Shown: positions 1-18,905, counted from the first letter of the stretch. The stretch: DNA of 64,000 bases from Silicimonas sp. (GCA_022824525.1 JAJDZT010000055.1:24837-88836); one strand, 5' to 3'. Notes: a model not told the origin generated them from the letters alone. Made by a program: numbers and translations.

Positions 1-411
1 GGCATGAGAAAGAGGCACAATCTTCGGATGCCCCTTGGCATCACGCTCCGGATCGTCGCGCCGATCACACCAACTGGCCGGTCCAACACCGTCCTTCATC
101 GGATCACCGGTCGGTTCGAAAGGATAGCCGTTGGCCTTGCTCGTCTGTTCAAGCGCAATATTGGCCCGCTCCCCGCGCTGTCCGGAGGGAACAGTCAGTT
201 CGCCGCGACCATGAGGCAGAATAAAGGTCTTGTCCTCGGGCACCGGAAACAAGCCCTGATTGGCAGATGTCTCCCCATCGTCGTTCTCAAGCGGGTAACC
301 CTCCCGCATGTTCTCGCGCTGGATGTAAAAAATCAGCAGTGCAAAGAAGATCCAAAATAACCAAAGCGAAAGACTCGCCAGATCCAAGTTGCCTACAAAT
401 GCGTTCACCAT
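1..411 (-). CDS. puhA: Photosynthetic reaction centre H subunit, N-terminal part (runs off window start)
   Basis: Reverse-strand translation from ATG at 411: [46 protein letters not shown]..., PuhA-like N-terminus; located next to lhaA. Confidence 0.93.
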   Translation of the reverse strand, partial: MVNAFVGNLDLASLSLWLFWIFFALLIFYIQRENMREGYPLENDDGETSANQGLFPVPEDKTFILPHGRGELTVPSGQRGERANIALEQTSKANGYPFEPTGDPMKDGVGPASWCDRRDDPERDAKGHPKIVPLSHA

Positions 412-436
412 GGGTCAGGTCCTTTCCGTGAAGCAG

Positions 437-1858
437 TCATGTCGGGAAATCGGCAAGGCCGATCCGGTCCGTACGGGTTGACGCGTGGGATCGGGCAACA
501 AGTGGTCCCAGCGCGATAAGGGTGAGGAAGATCAGCGCGATCTCCGTGTGATAAACGACCGAGTAACCGGTCGCTGGTGACATCAGTGCTTCGCCCCAAT
601 TCCCGGCGAGTGCTTGATGGTTGACGATGTCGCGAACGGTGCCACCGATCGCGATGGAAAGTCCGGCAGCGGTCGCTTGTGCTGCGCCCCATGCTCCAAG
701 AGCCAGCCCACGCATGTGCGCAGCGGGCAGCGTCATTGCTGCGGTCAAGGTTGCGACCGCAAAAAGGCCGCCCCCGAAACCGATCAGCGAAGCACCAAGA
801 TAGAAAAGAGCTGGCGATTGCATCGGTGCCGAAAAGATCACGGCGGAAAACGCCCCCAATCCCGCGAGACAGCCAGATGCCGCCAAACGGTACGGGGAGG
901 CGCCAACGCCCAAACGCTTGGCCGCAAGGGCGAACCCGGCCAGTGCACCAACCGCCCACATGGCCGTCAGCAAGGTAGTCGAAGACACGGAAAGCCCCAG
1001 TATCTCCCCTCCGTACGGCTCAAGGAGCACATCTTGCATGTTGAATGCCATAGTGCCCGCGAAAACCACGAACAGAAGGCGACGAATTCTTGATCCATCC
1101 TTCAGTTCTCCCCACGCGTCGCTGAATTGCGGGCGTGGCAAGTCGCGCTCCTCCTTGGTCATTGGACGCACATGCTCCTGCTTCCAAAGAGCAACGAGGT
1201 TCAGGAGCAGGCCGACCAAAGCCGCGCCCTGCACCACGCGCACAAGAAGAAGCTCGGAAAAATCTCTCAGTAACCAGCCGATCAAAAGCGCAGAAACGCC
1301 CATACCCACAAGGAACATGACGTAAAGCAGCGCCACCACCCGGGGTCGTGTCTCTTCCGTCGCACGATCTGCAGCAAGGGCGAGGCCCGCCGTTTGCGTC
1401 ATGTGCAACCCAAGCCCTGTCATGAGGAAGGCAAGTGCGGCCAGCACTTCCCCCGCGAATGGAACATGGTGCACCGGGTTCCCACCCAGCACCAGCAGCG
1501 CGAAAGGCATGACCGCCAGGCCGCCCATCTGCCAAAGCGACCCGAACCAGAGATACGGTACCCGTTTCCAGCCGATAGCGCTCCGATACGTGTCCGATCG
1601 GAAGCCAAGCAAGGCCCGGAACGGCGCAACCAGAACAGGAAGCGCAATCATCACTGCCACGATCATCGCAGGCACCGAAAGCTCGACGATCATCACCCGG
1701 TTCAACGTACCCAGAAGCATCACCGATGCCATGCCCACCGACACCTGAAACAGCGACAACCGCAACAACTGGCCCAGCGGCAATTCCTCGCTCGCAGCAT
1801 CAGCGAACGGTAGAGCGCGTAAGCCCAACTGCTTGATGGTGGCGCGAGGCAGGATCAT
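437..1858 (-). CDS. lhaA: LhaA, PucC-family MFS photosynthetic complex assembly protein
   Basis: 473 aa multi-TM protein (FRALLGFRSDTYRSAIGWKRVPYLWFGS...) between bchM and puhA; ATGA overlap with bchM. Confidence 0.9.
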   Translation of the reverse strand: MILPRATIKQLGLRALPFADAASEELPLGQLLRLSLFQVSVGMASVMLLGTLNRVMIVELSVPAMIVAVMIALPVLVAPFRALLGFRSDTYRSAIGWKRVPYLWFGSLWQMGGLAVMPFALLVLGGNPVHHVPFAGEVLAALAFLMTGLGLHMTQTAGLALAADRATEETRPRVVALLYVMFLVGMGVSALLIGWLLRDFSELLLVRVVQGAALVGLLLNLVALWKQEHVRPMTKEERDLPRPQFSDAWGELKDGSRIRRLLFVVFAGTMAFNMQDVLLEPYGGEILGLSVSSTTLLTAMWAVGALAGFALAAKRLGVGASPYRLAASGCLAGLGAFSAVIFSAPMQSPALFYLGASLIGFGGGLFAVATLTAAMTLPAAHMRGLALGAWGAAQATAAGLSIAIGGTVRDIVNHQALAGNWGEALMSPATGYSVVYHTEIALIFLTLIALGPLVARSHASTRTDRIGLADFPT

Positions 1859-2591
1859 CTCCGCACCTCCAGCGCTTCAGAGATATAAAACCCTTTCGAG
1901 ACGCGCCCGACCTGAACACCACCCGCGTCCCGCGCGAGCTTGGCCGGCCCATGCGGCACCATCGTCGGCGAGCGATCAGAGCGTGGGAACGCCTTGCCCG
2001 CGTACCACATTGCCATCAGAAGCGGCGTTTTCGGCGCGACGGTGAAGACGATCTGGGGCGACCGCGCCGTCAACGTATCCAGCGCCGAGCGGATATCGCG
2101 CGGGCCGTAATAGATAAGGCTGTCCATCGCCAGCACCGCGTCGAAGGTCCCAAGACTTTCGGCCAGCATGTCGCCCGCAAGAAACGACACATGACCCTGC
2201 AACTCCGGCGCCAACCGTCGCTTGGCGATCCCGATCAGTTGCGGCGAGATATCGACACCGGTGACATAAGCACCCCGCGACGCAAGCTCCGCCGTCATCA
2301 CACCCGGCCCGCACCCAGCATCCAGAATACGCATGCCGCTCAGATCATTCGGTAGTCGCGACAGCATCAAGGCCCGCATCTGGTCACGCCCCTGCCGAAC
2401 GGTCTCCCTGATCTTCGATACGGGAGCGTCCGATGTCAGCCGCTCCCAGGTCCTTGTCGCCGTCTTGTCGAAGTAAGTCTCCACACGCGAACGCGTATCG
2501 ACATAGGACCCGACACCCGAGACGGGCGCGGACCCGGAAACCGACCCGGTTTCCGAAGCAAAAATCGTATCGATTTTTGCGCCGTCAGCCA

Positions 2592-2592
<1 letters not shown>
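1855..2592 (-). CDS. bchM: Magnesium protoporphyrin IX methyltransferase
   Basis: SAM-methyltransferase motif ILDAGCGPGVMTAELA; operon position after bchL; ATG at 2592 overlaps the bchL stop. Confidence 0.94.
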
Positions 2593-10382
<7,790 letters not shown>

Positions 10383-10434
10383 GCCGACTCCTCTGTCTTC
10401 CTCCAGCCCCAGCGTAAGGGCCAAATCCGAAAAG

Positions 10435-10452
10435 TGTCAATCTAAACTTACA
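10435..10452. promoter_or_regulatory. PpsR/CrtJ-type site TGTCAATCTAAACTTACA
   Basis: Exact TGT-N12-ACA in the bchF/ppaA divergent intergenic region. Confidence 0.8.
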
Positions 10453-10568
10453 TTTTCAAACTTGACACTCGCTGAAGTGGGTCACGGCCGCGCAAAGGGA
10501 ATAAAGTACTGATTTTGAATGATTGTTTACATTTTCCTCGCCTTTTGACGCTCCACGTGACACTTGAA

Positions 10569-10586
10569 TGTCTAATCACTTTGACA
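10569..10586. promoter_or_regulatory. PpsR/CrtJ-type site TGTCTAATCACTTTGACA
   Basis: Exact TGT-N12-ACA, same intergenic region. Confidence 0.75.
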
Positions 10587-10656
10587 ATTTGACCTACATA
10601 ACTGACACTGAAGGCGGACGAGAAAGAGTCGCTCACTGGCTATCCTTCGAGCGCGC

Positions 10657-11451
10657 TTGTCCTTAACGGTGGTGATGATGACCGCAGAACATGGCAGCCG
10701 CGCGCTTCTGACCGGAAGCCGATCGCTTGTCGATGGACTTGCGCGTTCAGTCATTTCCAAGGTGAGCGCGACGCCTCACCAGCGCCGTCACCGACGGATC
10801 GAGATCGGCACGAATGTCTTGTACGCCGCCGTTCTCGACAAAGTCGAATTCGACAGTGCCGGGATAAAATCCGACCTCGCCATGCTCAGAATATCGATGA
10901 CCGATATCGTGGATCGTTGCATTCCAGACGTGGCGACCATGCTGGGCGAAGACTGGGTTGCAGACCGTTTGAGTTTTGCGCGAGTCACAGTGGCCAGCGC
11001 ACGACTGTACAGTCTTTGCAAGTCAGTCGGCCAAGAGTGGGACAATGTCCGCGGTGGCGTCGAGTCGCGCGCAATCTTGCTGGCAACCATTGGGCGTGAA
11101 GATCACATCATTGGCCCTGCAGTCTTGGCAGACCAACTGCGGCGTCGCGGTCATTCTGTCCAGCTTCATTCCAATGCAAACACGCAGTCTCTGTGCGAAA
11201 AACTGGCACAGGACCAGTTTGACGGGCTCATGATCTCGGTCGCAACACGTCACGGTCTTGAACTCGCTCGCAAAGCCATTAGAGAACTGAGGCAGGAAGG
11301 CGCCGATACAGTCGTCGTACTCGGCGGGGCCGTCCTGAACGAAGAAGGCATTGACGAGCAGACCACGGGCGCTGACGTGACGACGAACAATATCGATGAA
11401 GCGCTTGATGCTATTGCGGGCAGCGACGTCGAAATGAGGGTGGCAGAATGA
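10657..11451 (+). CDS. ppaA: PpaA/AerR-like B12-binding-domain regulator
   Basis: C-terminal cobalamin-binding-like region (GREDHIIGPAVLADQLRRRGHSVQLHS...VVVLGGAV) directly upstream of ppsR. Confidence 0.88.
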   Translation: MSLTVVMMTAEHGSRALLTGSRSLVDGLARSVISKVSATPHQRRHRRIEIGTNVLYAAVLDKVEFDSAGIKSDLAMLRISMTDIVDRCIPDVATMLGEDWVADRLSFARVTVASARLYSLCKSVGQEWDNVRGGVESRAILLATIGREDHIIGPAVLADQLRRRGHSVQLHSNANTQSLCEKLAQDQFDGLMISVATRHGLELARKAIRELRQEGADTVVVLGGAVLNEEGIDEQTTGADVTTNNIDEALDAIAGSDVEMRVAE

Positions 11452-12872
11452 CGGCGGGCGGCGCGGCAAATTGGGCGAAAGGCCCTATGCCGGTAATCGA
11501 ACCCGAGTATCTGACAGGCATACTTGCCGCTGCTTGCGATCTTGCGTTTGTGGTTTCGGCTGACGGGATTGTCAGGTCCATCCTGATTGACAGCGAGACC
11601 GACGAACATGCTCGCTTGAGCCATTGGGCCGGCAAGCCCATGCAAGATTTCCTCACGTCGGAAAGCGTCCGGAAATTTGAGGCCGCCCTGGAAGCCGTCA
11701 ATATCAGCAAACAAATCACAAGGCCTGTGGAATTAAACCACTCCGACAAATCAGAATGGCAATACCCGGTCAGATATTCGTTCCACACAGTTGGGCCTGA
11801 CGCGTCAGTCTTGATGTTGGGTCACGACTTGCGGCTCGTCGCGGAAACACAAGAACAACTGGTACAAGCCCAATTTGCATTGGAGCGGGGCTACGAAGAG
11901 AGGCGCGAACATGATGCGCGCTACCGGATGCTCATGGCGTCAACCGGGGACGCTTTCATATTTGCCTCCGCCAGCGATGGTCGCATCAGAGATCTGAACG
12001 CAGCCGCGGCTCGGCTCTTGGGAGGCGAGCGCGATGAGCTTATCGGCGCTCCGCTGGCACAAGAATTCAAACACCGCCGCCGCGGGGAGTTTGTTGATAA
12101 GCTGGTTTCGCTGGCGGCATCAGATTTTGAGAATGAGCTGCAAGCCCAAACCGCTCGGAGCCGTCGTGAGGTTTTGCTGACGCCCACCGTTTTCCGTGCT
12201 GCTGGAGAACGTTTGATCATTTGTCGACTCCAATCGGAGCGAAATGACAGCAAAGGCGATGACCATCTTCGCGAGAATCTCGCAAGTCTTTTCCAGAAGA
12301 GTACGGATGCAATCGTGCTCACGGATACGCGCGGGATCGTGCAGGAAGTCAATGAAGCCTTCCTCGAAATCGCAGACGTTGCGAGCCTGTCAGATGTGAA
12401 GACACGAAGCCTGTCTGAGTTCTTGCAGCGTGGTCAGATTGACCTCAGTGTCATGTTGGAAAACGCCATACGCTCCGGGCACATGCGGGTTTACTCGACC
12501 AAGCTTGCAAACGAGTTCGGCGCACGTGCCTCCGTTGAAATCTCGGTGGTCTATATCAATGACCAGGATCGTCCGGCCGTTGGATTTATCATTCGCGATG
12601 CCAGCCGGGCGGAAACGATCCGTAATACGGCAAAGGGAACAGCACAGCCGGAAAGTTCGAGTCACAATGTTGTCGAACTTGTTGGTTCGGCGCCGTTGAA
12701 GGAAATTGTTGCGGAGACCAACGAAGTTATCGAACGCATGTGCATCGAAACCGCTGTGGAGCTTACACGCAACAATCGCGCTGCCGCAGCGGAGATGCTT
12801 GGTCTGTCACGACAAAGCCTCTACGTGAAATTGCGCAAGTACGGCCTTCTCAAACGCGAAGACCAAGACTGA
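11448..12872 (+). CDS. ppsR: PpsR/CrtJ transcriptional regulator (PAS domains, C-terminal Fis-type HTH)
   Basis: PAS-like segments and C-terminal AVELTRNNRAAAAEMLGLSRQSLYVKLRKYGL. Confidence 0.94.
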   Translation: MTAGGAANWAKGPMPVIEPEYLTGILAAACDLAFVVSADGIVRSILIDSETDEHARLSHWAGKPMQDFLTSESVRKFEAALEAVNISKQITRPVELNHSDKSEWQYPVRYSFHTVGPDASVLMLGHDLRLVAETQEQLVQAQFALERGYEERREHDARYRMLMASTGDAFIFASASDGRIRDLNAAAARLLGGERDELIGAPLAQEFKHRRRGEFVDKLVSLAASDFENELQAQTARSRREVLLTPTVFRAAGERLIICRLQSERNDSKGDDHLRENLASLFQKSTDAIVLTDTRGIVQEVNEAFLEIADVASLSDVKTRSLSEFLQRGQIDLSVMLENAIRSGHMRVYSTKLANEFGARASVEISVVYINDQDRPAVGFIIRDASRAETIRNTAKGTAQPESSSHNVVELVGSAPLKEIVAETNEVIERMCIETAVELTRNNRAAAAEMLGLSRQSLYVKLRKYGLLKREDQD

Positions 12873-13008
12873 CCGCAAGCTGACAGACCTCAGTTTCGTA
12901 CGAACATGGAAGACGTATTCATCTTCTGCTTTAGAGTGAATTCGAGAACCATCTGCTGACATAGCCAACACAACTGAATCTTGACCGTTTTCCTTGCACG
13001 ACTCGCTA

Positions 13009-13026
13009 TGTCATGCAAAGTTGACA
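13009..13026. promoter_or_regulatory. PpsR/CrtJ-type site TGTCATGCAAAGTTGACA
   Basis: Exact TGT-N12-ACA one base upstream of the bchG ATG. Confidence 0.75.
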
Positions 13027-13027
13027 C

Positions 13028-13927
13028 ATGCCCGTTTCAACGGATTTACAGCCTCGACTCTGGCCCGATCCGGGCGCCATGCTGACCCTGATCAAACCGG
13101 TCACATGGTTCCCTCCGATGTGGGCATATCTTTGTGGTGCCGTTTCCGCCGGGACTTCGCCTTCAGGTCAGTGGGGACTTGTTCTGCTAGGAGTTTTCCT
13201 CGCCGGGCCAGTGGTTTGTGGCATGAGCCAGGCTGCGAACGACTGGTGTGACCGGCATGTCGACGCCATCAACGAGCCAGACCGTCCAATACCGTCGGGT
13301 CGCGTACCGGGTCGTTGGGGCCTATGGATTGCAATCGCCATGTCTCTTGCATCCCTCGCCATAGGTTGGCTGCTGGGACCGTGGGGGTTCGGGGCCACCG
13401 TGGTCGGAGTTGCGGCGGCTTGGGCGTACTCCGCCGAACCTATTCGACTGAAACGCTCTGGCCTATGGGGTCCCGGACTGGTCGGTTTGAGCTATGAAAC
13501 CCTCCCATGGTTTACCGGAGCAGCCGTCTTAAGTGCGGGAGCGCCAACCTGGTACGTCGTTGTGGTCGCACTCCTTTACGGCATCGGCGCCCATGGCATC
13601 ATGACACTGAACGATTTCAAAGCGCTCGAAGGAGACCGCCAGACCGGCGTGAATTCACTTCCGGTCACAATGGGTCCCGATCGCGCGGCACGCCTGGCAT
13701 GCTGGGTGATGGCCTTGCCGCAGGTGGTCGTACTTGGATTGCTCCTGATTTGGGACAAACCACTGCACGCACTGGGCATCCTGGCCGTCCTGATGGGACA
13801 AGTCATGGCAATGCGTGTCATGCTTCGTGATCCCAAAGGCCGTGCGCCCTGGTACAATGGCACGGGAGTGCTGCTGTTCATCAGCGGCATGATGATTGCA
13901 GCCTTTGCGATCAGGGGGCTCACATGA
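13028..13927 (+). CDS. bchG: Bacteriochlorophyll synthase
   Basis: UbiA prenyltransferase motifs MSQAANDWCDRHVDAINEPDRPIPSGRVPG. Confidence 0.94.
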   Translation: MPVSTDLQPRLWPDPGAMLTLIKPVTWFPPMWAYLCGAVSAGTSPSGQWGLVLLGVFLAGPVVCGMSQAANDWCDRHVDAINEPDRPIPSGRVPGRWGLWIAIAMSLASLAIGWLLGPWGFGATVVGVAAAWAYSAEPIRLKRSGLWGPGLVGLSYETLPWFTGAAVLSAGAPTWYVVVVALLYGIGAHGIMTLNDFKALEGDRQTGVNSLPVTMGPDRAARLACWVMALPQVVVLGLLLIWDKPLHALGILAVLMGQVMAMRVMLRDPKGRAPWYNGTGVLLFISGMMIAAFAIRGLT

Positions 13928-15168
13928 CACTAGGATGGGCCGGCATTGTGAGGCTTTGCCTCGTGAACGCAGCGATAGGCGGCCTCGCCGCTCTTCCAGT
14001 AAATCTTTTCAATCGCTTAATGACTGTCGAGCTTGCGTTGCCTGCACTTCTTCCCGGTCTCTTGGTTGCGCTCCACTACGCCGTCCAAATCACTCGGCCG
14101 GTTTGGGGCCACCGGTCAGATACTCAGGGACGACGCACACCCTTCATTCTTGGAGGTACGGCCGTCGTTGGCCTCGGCCTGATCGCCACAGCTTGGGCGA
14201 TTGCCTTTGCACCTTCTACCGGAGTTGCTCTCACTGTTTGGGTACTTGCCTACGCTGCAATCGGCTTCGGCATAGGGGCCGCAGGCACATCTTTCCTGGC
14301 CCTACTTGCAACGGCAGCACCCGATGCCCGAAAGGGCGCGGCTGCAACGATTGCTTGGCTCATGCTGATTGCAGGAGCAATCGCGGCATCGATCGGTACG
14401 GGTATCGCACTTGACCCATACTCACCGGAACGGCTCATGCTCGTCATTCCGACTGTTGCGCTCATCTGCCTTTTGGTGGCTATCCTCGCCACTTTTGGAA
14501 CTGAAGCCCAGATTGGTGCGGTCCCAGCGCCGGAAGAGTCCCATTTCCGCGATGCCATTCGGGCCACTTGGTCAGATCCAGCGGCAAAGGCGTTCACAGG
14601 TTTTGTCTTCCTGTCCATCTTCGCCTTCTACCTTAGCGAGTTGGTTCTCGAACCATTTGCCGGGCACATCCACGGCCTGACACCGGACGCTTCAACAAGA
14701 CTCTCTGGAGGCAAGGATGGCGCCGCTTTGTTGGGAATGATTTCAGCTGGCGCGCTTTCTACCTTTGGCTTGGGTTCACTGCGTGGCTGGGCAGTTCTTG
14801 GCTGCATTATCTCCGCACTTGGATTGCTCGGATTGGGAGCTGGCCTCGCACTGCTCCCCTTCACCATCATGCTTGGATTCGGCAACGGCCTTTTCGTCGT
14901 AGGTGCCATTGGCTCAATGATGCGCCTCGCTGCAGAAAGAGCTGGGGCAACGGGCACGCGGATGGGCGTATTTGGTGCAGCGCAAGCCATCGCCGCCGGC
15001 CTTGCAGGCATCGTGGCCACCGGCACGCTCGACGTCGCCAGAATGACCTTTAGTGACCAAACAGCCTACGGCATCGTCTTCGGGATGGAAGCCGTACTAT
15101 TTCTTGCCGCAGCCGTCGTCGCGCTCCGGCTTCTGAAACCCGCACCTATCTTGCAACCGGGGGAGTGA
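13924..15168 (+). CDS. PucC-family MFS protein (bch2/ORF428-like)
   Basis: Multi-TM PucC-like protein between bchG and bchP; ATGA overlap with bchG. Confidence 0.88.
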   Translation: MTLGWAGIVRLCLVNAAIGGLAALPVNLFNRLMTVELALPALLPGLLVALHYAVQITRPVWGHRSDTQGRRTPFILGGTAVVGLGLIATAWAIAFAPSTGVALTVWVLAYAAIGFGIGAAGTSFLALLATAAPDARKGAAATIAWLMLIAGAIAASIGTGIALDPYSPERLMLVIPTVALICLLVAILATFGTEAQIGAVPAPEESHFRDAIRATWSDPAAKAFTGFVFLSIFAFYLSELVLEPFAGHIHGLTPDASTRLSGGKDGAALLGMISAGALSTFGLGSLRGWAVLGCIISALGLLGLGAGLALLPFTIMLGFGNGLFVVGAIGSMMRLAAERAGATGTRMGVFGAAQAIAAGLAGIVATGTLDVARMTFSDQTAYGIVFGMEAVLFLAAAVVALRLLKPAPILQPGE

Positions 15169-15171
15169 GAA

Positions 15172-16353
15172 ATGATCTATGACGTTGTCGTTGTGGGTGG
15201 TGGACCCGCAGGAGCGACCGCCGCAGAAGACCTTGCCCGAAGTGGCGTATCGGTCGCGCTCCTCGACCGGGCCGGTCGAATAAAACCTTGCGGGGGTGCT
15301 ATCCCGCCGCGTCTCATGCAAGACTTCGATATTGGCGAGGAGCAACTGCTAACCAAAGTCACAACGGCCCGGATGATCTCGCCCACCGGCCGCCGCGTCG
15401 ATATCCCCATCGAGAACGGCTATGTCGGAATGGTAGACCGCAAGGACTTTGATCCGTTCCTCCGCGACCGAGCGAGGGAAGCTGGAGCCGACTATTTCGA
15501 AGGCACGTTTCTGAAGATCACGCGCGAAGGTGGCCACCCCGAAATCCACTACCGTGACAAGGCAAGTAGTGAGCCGCGTTCCATCGAAGCAAAACTGGTC
15601 ATTGGTGCGGACGGTGCGAAATCTCGGGTGGCACTCGCCGAAGTTAAAGATGCAGAAAAGGTACCGTTGGTTTTCGCATACCATGAGATTATCTCGGCAC
15701 CGCCAAAGACCGACATATATAACCCTGAACGCTGCGACGTGGTCTACGATGGCGCGATTAGCCCGGACTTCTACGGCTGGGTCTTTCCCCACGGAAGCAC
15801 CACGAGTGTCGGCATGGGCACCGAAGACCCCGATGTCAGCCTGAAAGAAGCCACCGCAGCACTGCGCCGTGCATCGGGCCTGGAGGACTGTGAGACCATC
15901 CGGAAAGAAGGCGCGCCGATTCCGCTGCGCCCGATGGATCGGTGGGACAACGGAAAGGACCTTGTCCTCGCTGGCGACGCAGCTGGTGTCGTCGCGCCCA
16001 GTTCAGGTGAAGGCATCTACTATGCCATGATGGGCGGCCGCGTCGCAGCAACAGCCGCTGCGGCATGCCTCGCCTCAGGCCGCGTCAATGACCTCAAGCT
16101 CGCGCGGAAATTGTTCATGGGCGAGAATAAAATGGTCTTCCGCGTTCTCCGGTCGATGCAGGATGCATACTACAAGTCGGACGAACGCCGAGAACGCTTC
16201 GTTTCGCTTTGCCATGATGTCGATGTGCAACGCTTGACCTTCGAGGCCTACATGAACAAGAAGCTCGTGCGTGCCCGACCGATGGCTCACATCAAGATCG
16301 GGATCAAGAACCTTGCTCATTTGACCGGGCTCGTGAAGCCGGAGCACATATGA
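15172..16353 (+). CDS. bchP: Geranylgeranyl diphosphate reductase (bacteriochlorophyll)
   Basis: FAD-binding N-terminus YDVVVVGGGPAGATAAEDLARSG; KPCGGAIPPRLMQDF. Confidence 0.95.
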   Translation: MIYDVVVVGGGPAGATAAEDLARSGVSVALLDRAGRIKPCGGAIPPRLMQDFDIGEEQLLTKVTTARMISPTGRRVDIPIENGYVGMVDRKDFDPFLRDRAREAGADYFEGTFLKITREGGHPEIHYRDKASSEPRSIEAKLVIGADGAKSRVALAEVKDAEKVPLVFAYHEIISAPPKTDIYNPERCDVVYDGAISPDFYGWVFPHGSTTSVGMGTEDPDVSLKEATAALRRASGLEDCETIRKEGAPIPLRPMDRWDNGKDLVLAGDAAGVVAPSSGEGIYYAMMGGRVAATAAAACLASGRVNDLKLARKLFMGENKMVFRVLRSMQDAYYKSDERRERFVSLCHDVDVQRLTFEAYMNKKLVRARPMAHIKIGIKNLAHLTGLVKPEHI

Positions 16354-16877
16354 CGATCATGATTCCCACATGGGTTGAAGGTACTTTGACCCCCGTCGAA
16401 AAACTTGAAGCGCACAAACGCGGCCTCAGGCATATGGCCGTATCAGTGTTCGTACTCAAAGGTGACGAAGTCCTTATTCAACGGCGCGCGATGGGCAAGT
16501 ATCATACACCCGGTCTCTGGGCGAATACCTGCTGCACCCACCCCGAGTGGGACGAAGCGCCAGATGCATGCGCAATTCGGCGGCTGGATGAAGAGCTTGG
16601 GATCAAGGGACTAAGGCCCGTCCACAAGGATCGGATCGAGTACCGTGCTGATGTTGGAAATGGCCTGATCGAACACGAAGTCGTGGACCTGTTTACGGCA
16701 GAAGCGACCGACGATCTTCTCGTTGATCCAAATCCGGACGAAGTCATGGAAACCCGGTGGATGACCTACCGGGAACTGCAACAAGCCGCTCGAAACTTCC
16801 CGAAGCGCTTTACGCCGTGGCTTCGTATCTATCTTGAAGACCATGCCGAGCGAATTTTCGGTACGGTCAGCGCCTGA
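16350..16877 (+). CDS. idi: Isopentenyl-diphosphate delta-isomerase
   Basis: Nudix/IDI features: TPGLWANTCCTHPEWDEAPDACAIRRLDEELGI. Confidence 0.94.
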   Translation: MTIMIPTWVEGTLTPVEKLEAHKRGLRHMAVSVFVLKGDEVLIQRRAMGKYHTPGLWANTCCTHPEWDEAPDACAIRRLDEELGIKGLRPVHKDRIEYRADVGNGLIEHEVVDLFTAEATDDLLVDPNPDEVMETRWMTYRELQQAARNFPKRFTPWLRIYLEDHAERIFGTVSA

Positions 16878-16953
16878 GCAATTTCGGCACATCCACGCCT
16901 CGGCTGACGAAAACCGGTGGAATATTCCTTCCGAAATGTCTCAGGTGGCCTGA

Positions 16954-18867
16954 CTAAGCCCGTGCACCAAAATCCACTATGTTCGCGTCAGGCATCAGAA
17001 TGCTCTTCGCAGTCTGGCAAATATCCGTGACCGTCAAACCAGCATCGGAGTACATCTCCGCTGGGCTTGCCTGGTGAATAAAACGGTCTGGAAGCGTCAT
17101 GGGCCGAATTGCAAGACCACCGTCCAAAAGTCCGTTTCTCGCCAAATGGTGTAGAACTGCGGACCCGAACCCACCCTCAGACCCTTGCTCCAAAGTAAGG
17201 AGACCCGAATGCTCTCGTGCCAGCTTTTCGATGAGTTGCGTGTCGAGAGGTTTGGCAAATCTCGCATCGGCAACGGTTACGCTGATGCCATCTGCGTCCA
17301 ATCGCTCCGCAGCGGCAATTGCATCAGCAAGCTGCGCTCCAAAGGACAGTATCGCAAGATCGCTGCCTTCGCGAACAACGCGGCCTTTACCAATTTCCAA
17401 AACTTCGCCGCGCTCGGGCATTTCGACACCGACACCTGCACCTCTTGGATATCGAAACGCGATCGGGCCGCTGTCGTGTGCAGCTGCTGTCGCCACCATA
17501 TGCACCAGTTCAGCTTCGTCTGCAGCCGCCATCACCGTGAAACCCGGCAAATTTGCAAGATACGCGATGTCAAAGGCGCCGGCGTGCGTTGCACCATCCG
17601 CCCCGACCAGGCCTGCGCGGTCGATGGCAAATCTAACCGGCAAACCCTGAAGCGCCACGTCGTGTACGATTTGATCGTACCCCCTTTGAAGGAAGGTCGA
17701 GTAGATGGCACAGAATGGGCGAAGCCCGCTCGCCGCCATTCCCGCGGCAAATGTCACACCGTGTTGCTCGGCAATTCCAACATCGAAGACACGAGACGGG
17801 AAACGATCGGCCATCAAATTCACACCCGTTCCGGACGGCATCGCTGCCGTCACCGCAACAATGCGAGGGTCACGGGACGCTTCTTCCGAAAGCGCCTTGC
17901 CAAACACGCTTGTATAGCTTGGCGCGTTTGGCTTTGACTTGGCTTGCGTCCCGGTTTCGACATCAAACTTCGCAACACCGTGGTATTTGTCGGCGCTTTG
18001 CTCTGCGGGTGCGTAGCCCTTGCCTTTCACCGTGCAGCAGTGGATGAGCACAGGGCCTTCCGCACGCGCTTTGGCGGCGCGCAACGTGACAAGAAGCTGG
18101 TCCATATCGTGGCCATCAATTGGCCCCATGTAGTCGAAGCCAAGCTCTTCAAAGAGTGTCCCGGACAGTCCTTGTCCAGTCACCAGTTGCCGGGCACGTC
18201 GCGCACCCTCGCGCATGGGAGGGGGCATAAAGGCCTCCATGCCTTCGGCCAGGGCTTTCATGGGTGCCGGCGTCGCCGCGTATAGACCAGAGAGATAGGA
18301 CGACATCGCTCCAACAGGGGGCGCAATTGACATTTCATTGTCGTTGAGAATGACGATAAGCCGCCGCCCCTCTGCGCCAGCGTTGTTCAAGGCTTCATAA
18401 GCCATTCCGGCGCTGATCGAACCATCACCAATCACCGCGATTGCGTCGCCGGTTGGTCGGCCCATATCGCGCCCGACGACGAAACCGAGTGCCGCAGAAA
18501 TCGACGTTGATGAATGTGCAGCCCCGAAAGGGTCGAATTCGCTTTCATCGCGTTTGGTGAAACCAGAGAGACCATCCTTTTGCCGGAGTGTGCGCATCAG
18601 ATCTCGACGGCCGGTCAGCACTTTGTGCGGATAGCACTGATGGCCAACGTCCCAGATCAACTTGTCCATAGGGGTGTTGAAAACCGAGTGGATAGCCACG
18701 GTCATCTCCACAACACCAAGCGACGACCCCAAGTGTCCTCCAGTTTGCGAAACGACTTCGATCACTTCACGCCGCAGCTCGCCTGCCAGTGTGGCAAGTT
18801 CGCTGTCGGAAAGCTGTTTCAAGTCCGACGGACCGGCAATTTTGTCGAGAAGAGGTGTCGTGGTCAT
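16954..18867 (-). CDS. dxs: 1-deoxy-D-xylulose-5-phosphate synthase
   Basis: [50 protein letters not shown]; start trimmed to [12 protein letters not shown]. Confidence 0.96.
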   Translation of the reverse strand: MTTTPLLDKIAGPSDLKQLSDSELATLAGELRREVIEVVSQTGGHLGSSLGVVEMTVAIHSVFNTPMDKLIWDVGHQCYPHKVLTGRRDLMRTLRQKDGLSGFTKRDESEFDPFGAAHSSTSISAALGFVVGRDMGRPTGDAIAVIGDGSISAGMAYEALNNAGAEGRRLIVILNDNEMSIAPPVGAMSSYLSGLYAATPAPMKALAEGMEAFMPPPMREGARRARQLVTGQGLSGTLFEELGFDYMGPIDGHDMDQLLVTLRAAKARAEGPVLIHCCTVKGKGYAPAEQSADKYHGVAKFDVETGTQAKSKPNAPSYTSVFGKALSEEASRDPRIVAVTAAMPSGTGVNLMADRFPSRVFDVGIAEQHGVTFAAGMAASGLRPFCAIYSTFLQRGYDQIVHDVALQGLPVRFAIDRAGLVGADGATHAGAFDIAYLANLPGFTVMAAADEAELVHMVATAAAHDSGPIAFRYPRGAGVGVEMPERGEVLEIGKGRVVREGSDLAILSFGAQLADAIAAAERLDADGISVTVADARFAKPLDTQLIEKLAREHSGLLTLEQGSEGGFGSAVLHHLARNGLLDGGLAIRPMTLPDRFIHQASPAEMYSDAGLTVTDICQTAKSILMPDANIVDFGARA

Positions 18868-18905
18868 GATCGCGCTCCCTGTTGTTCCCTTGTGCGGGCG
18901 GGTAT

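Noticed and set aside
4-360. 118-aa plus-strand ORF at the window start
   Set aside because: Antisense to the partial puhA, whose reverse-strand translation is clearly the H subunit
13924-15168. Possible LH2-specific PucC implying a puc operon here
   Set aside because: Position between bchG and bchP fits the ORF428/bch2 paralogue; no pucBA genes were found in this window
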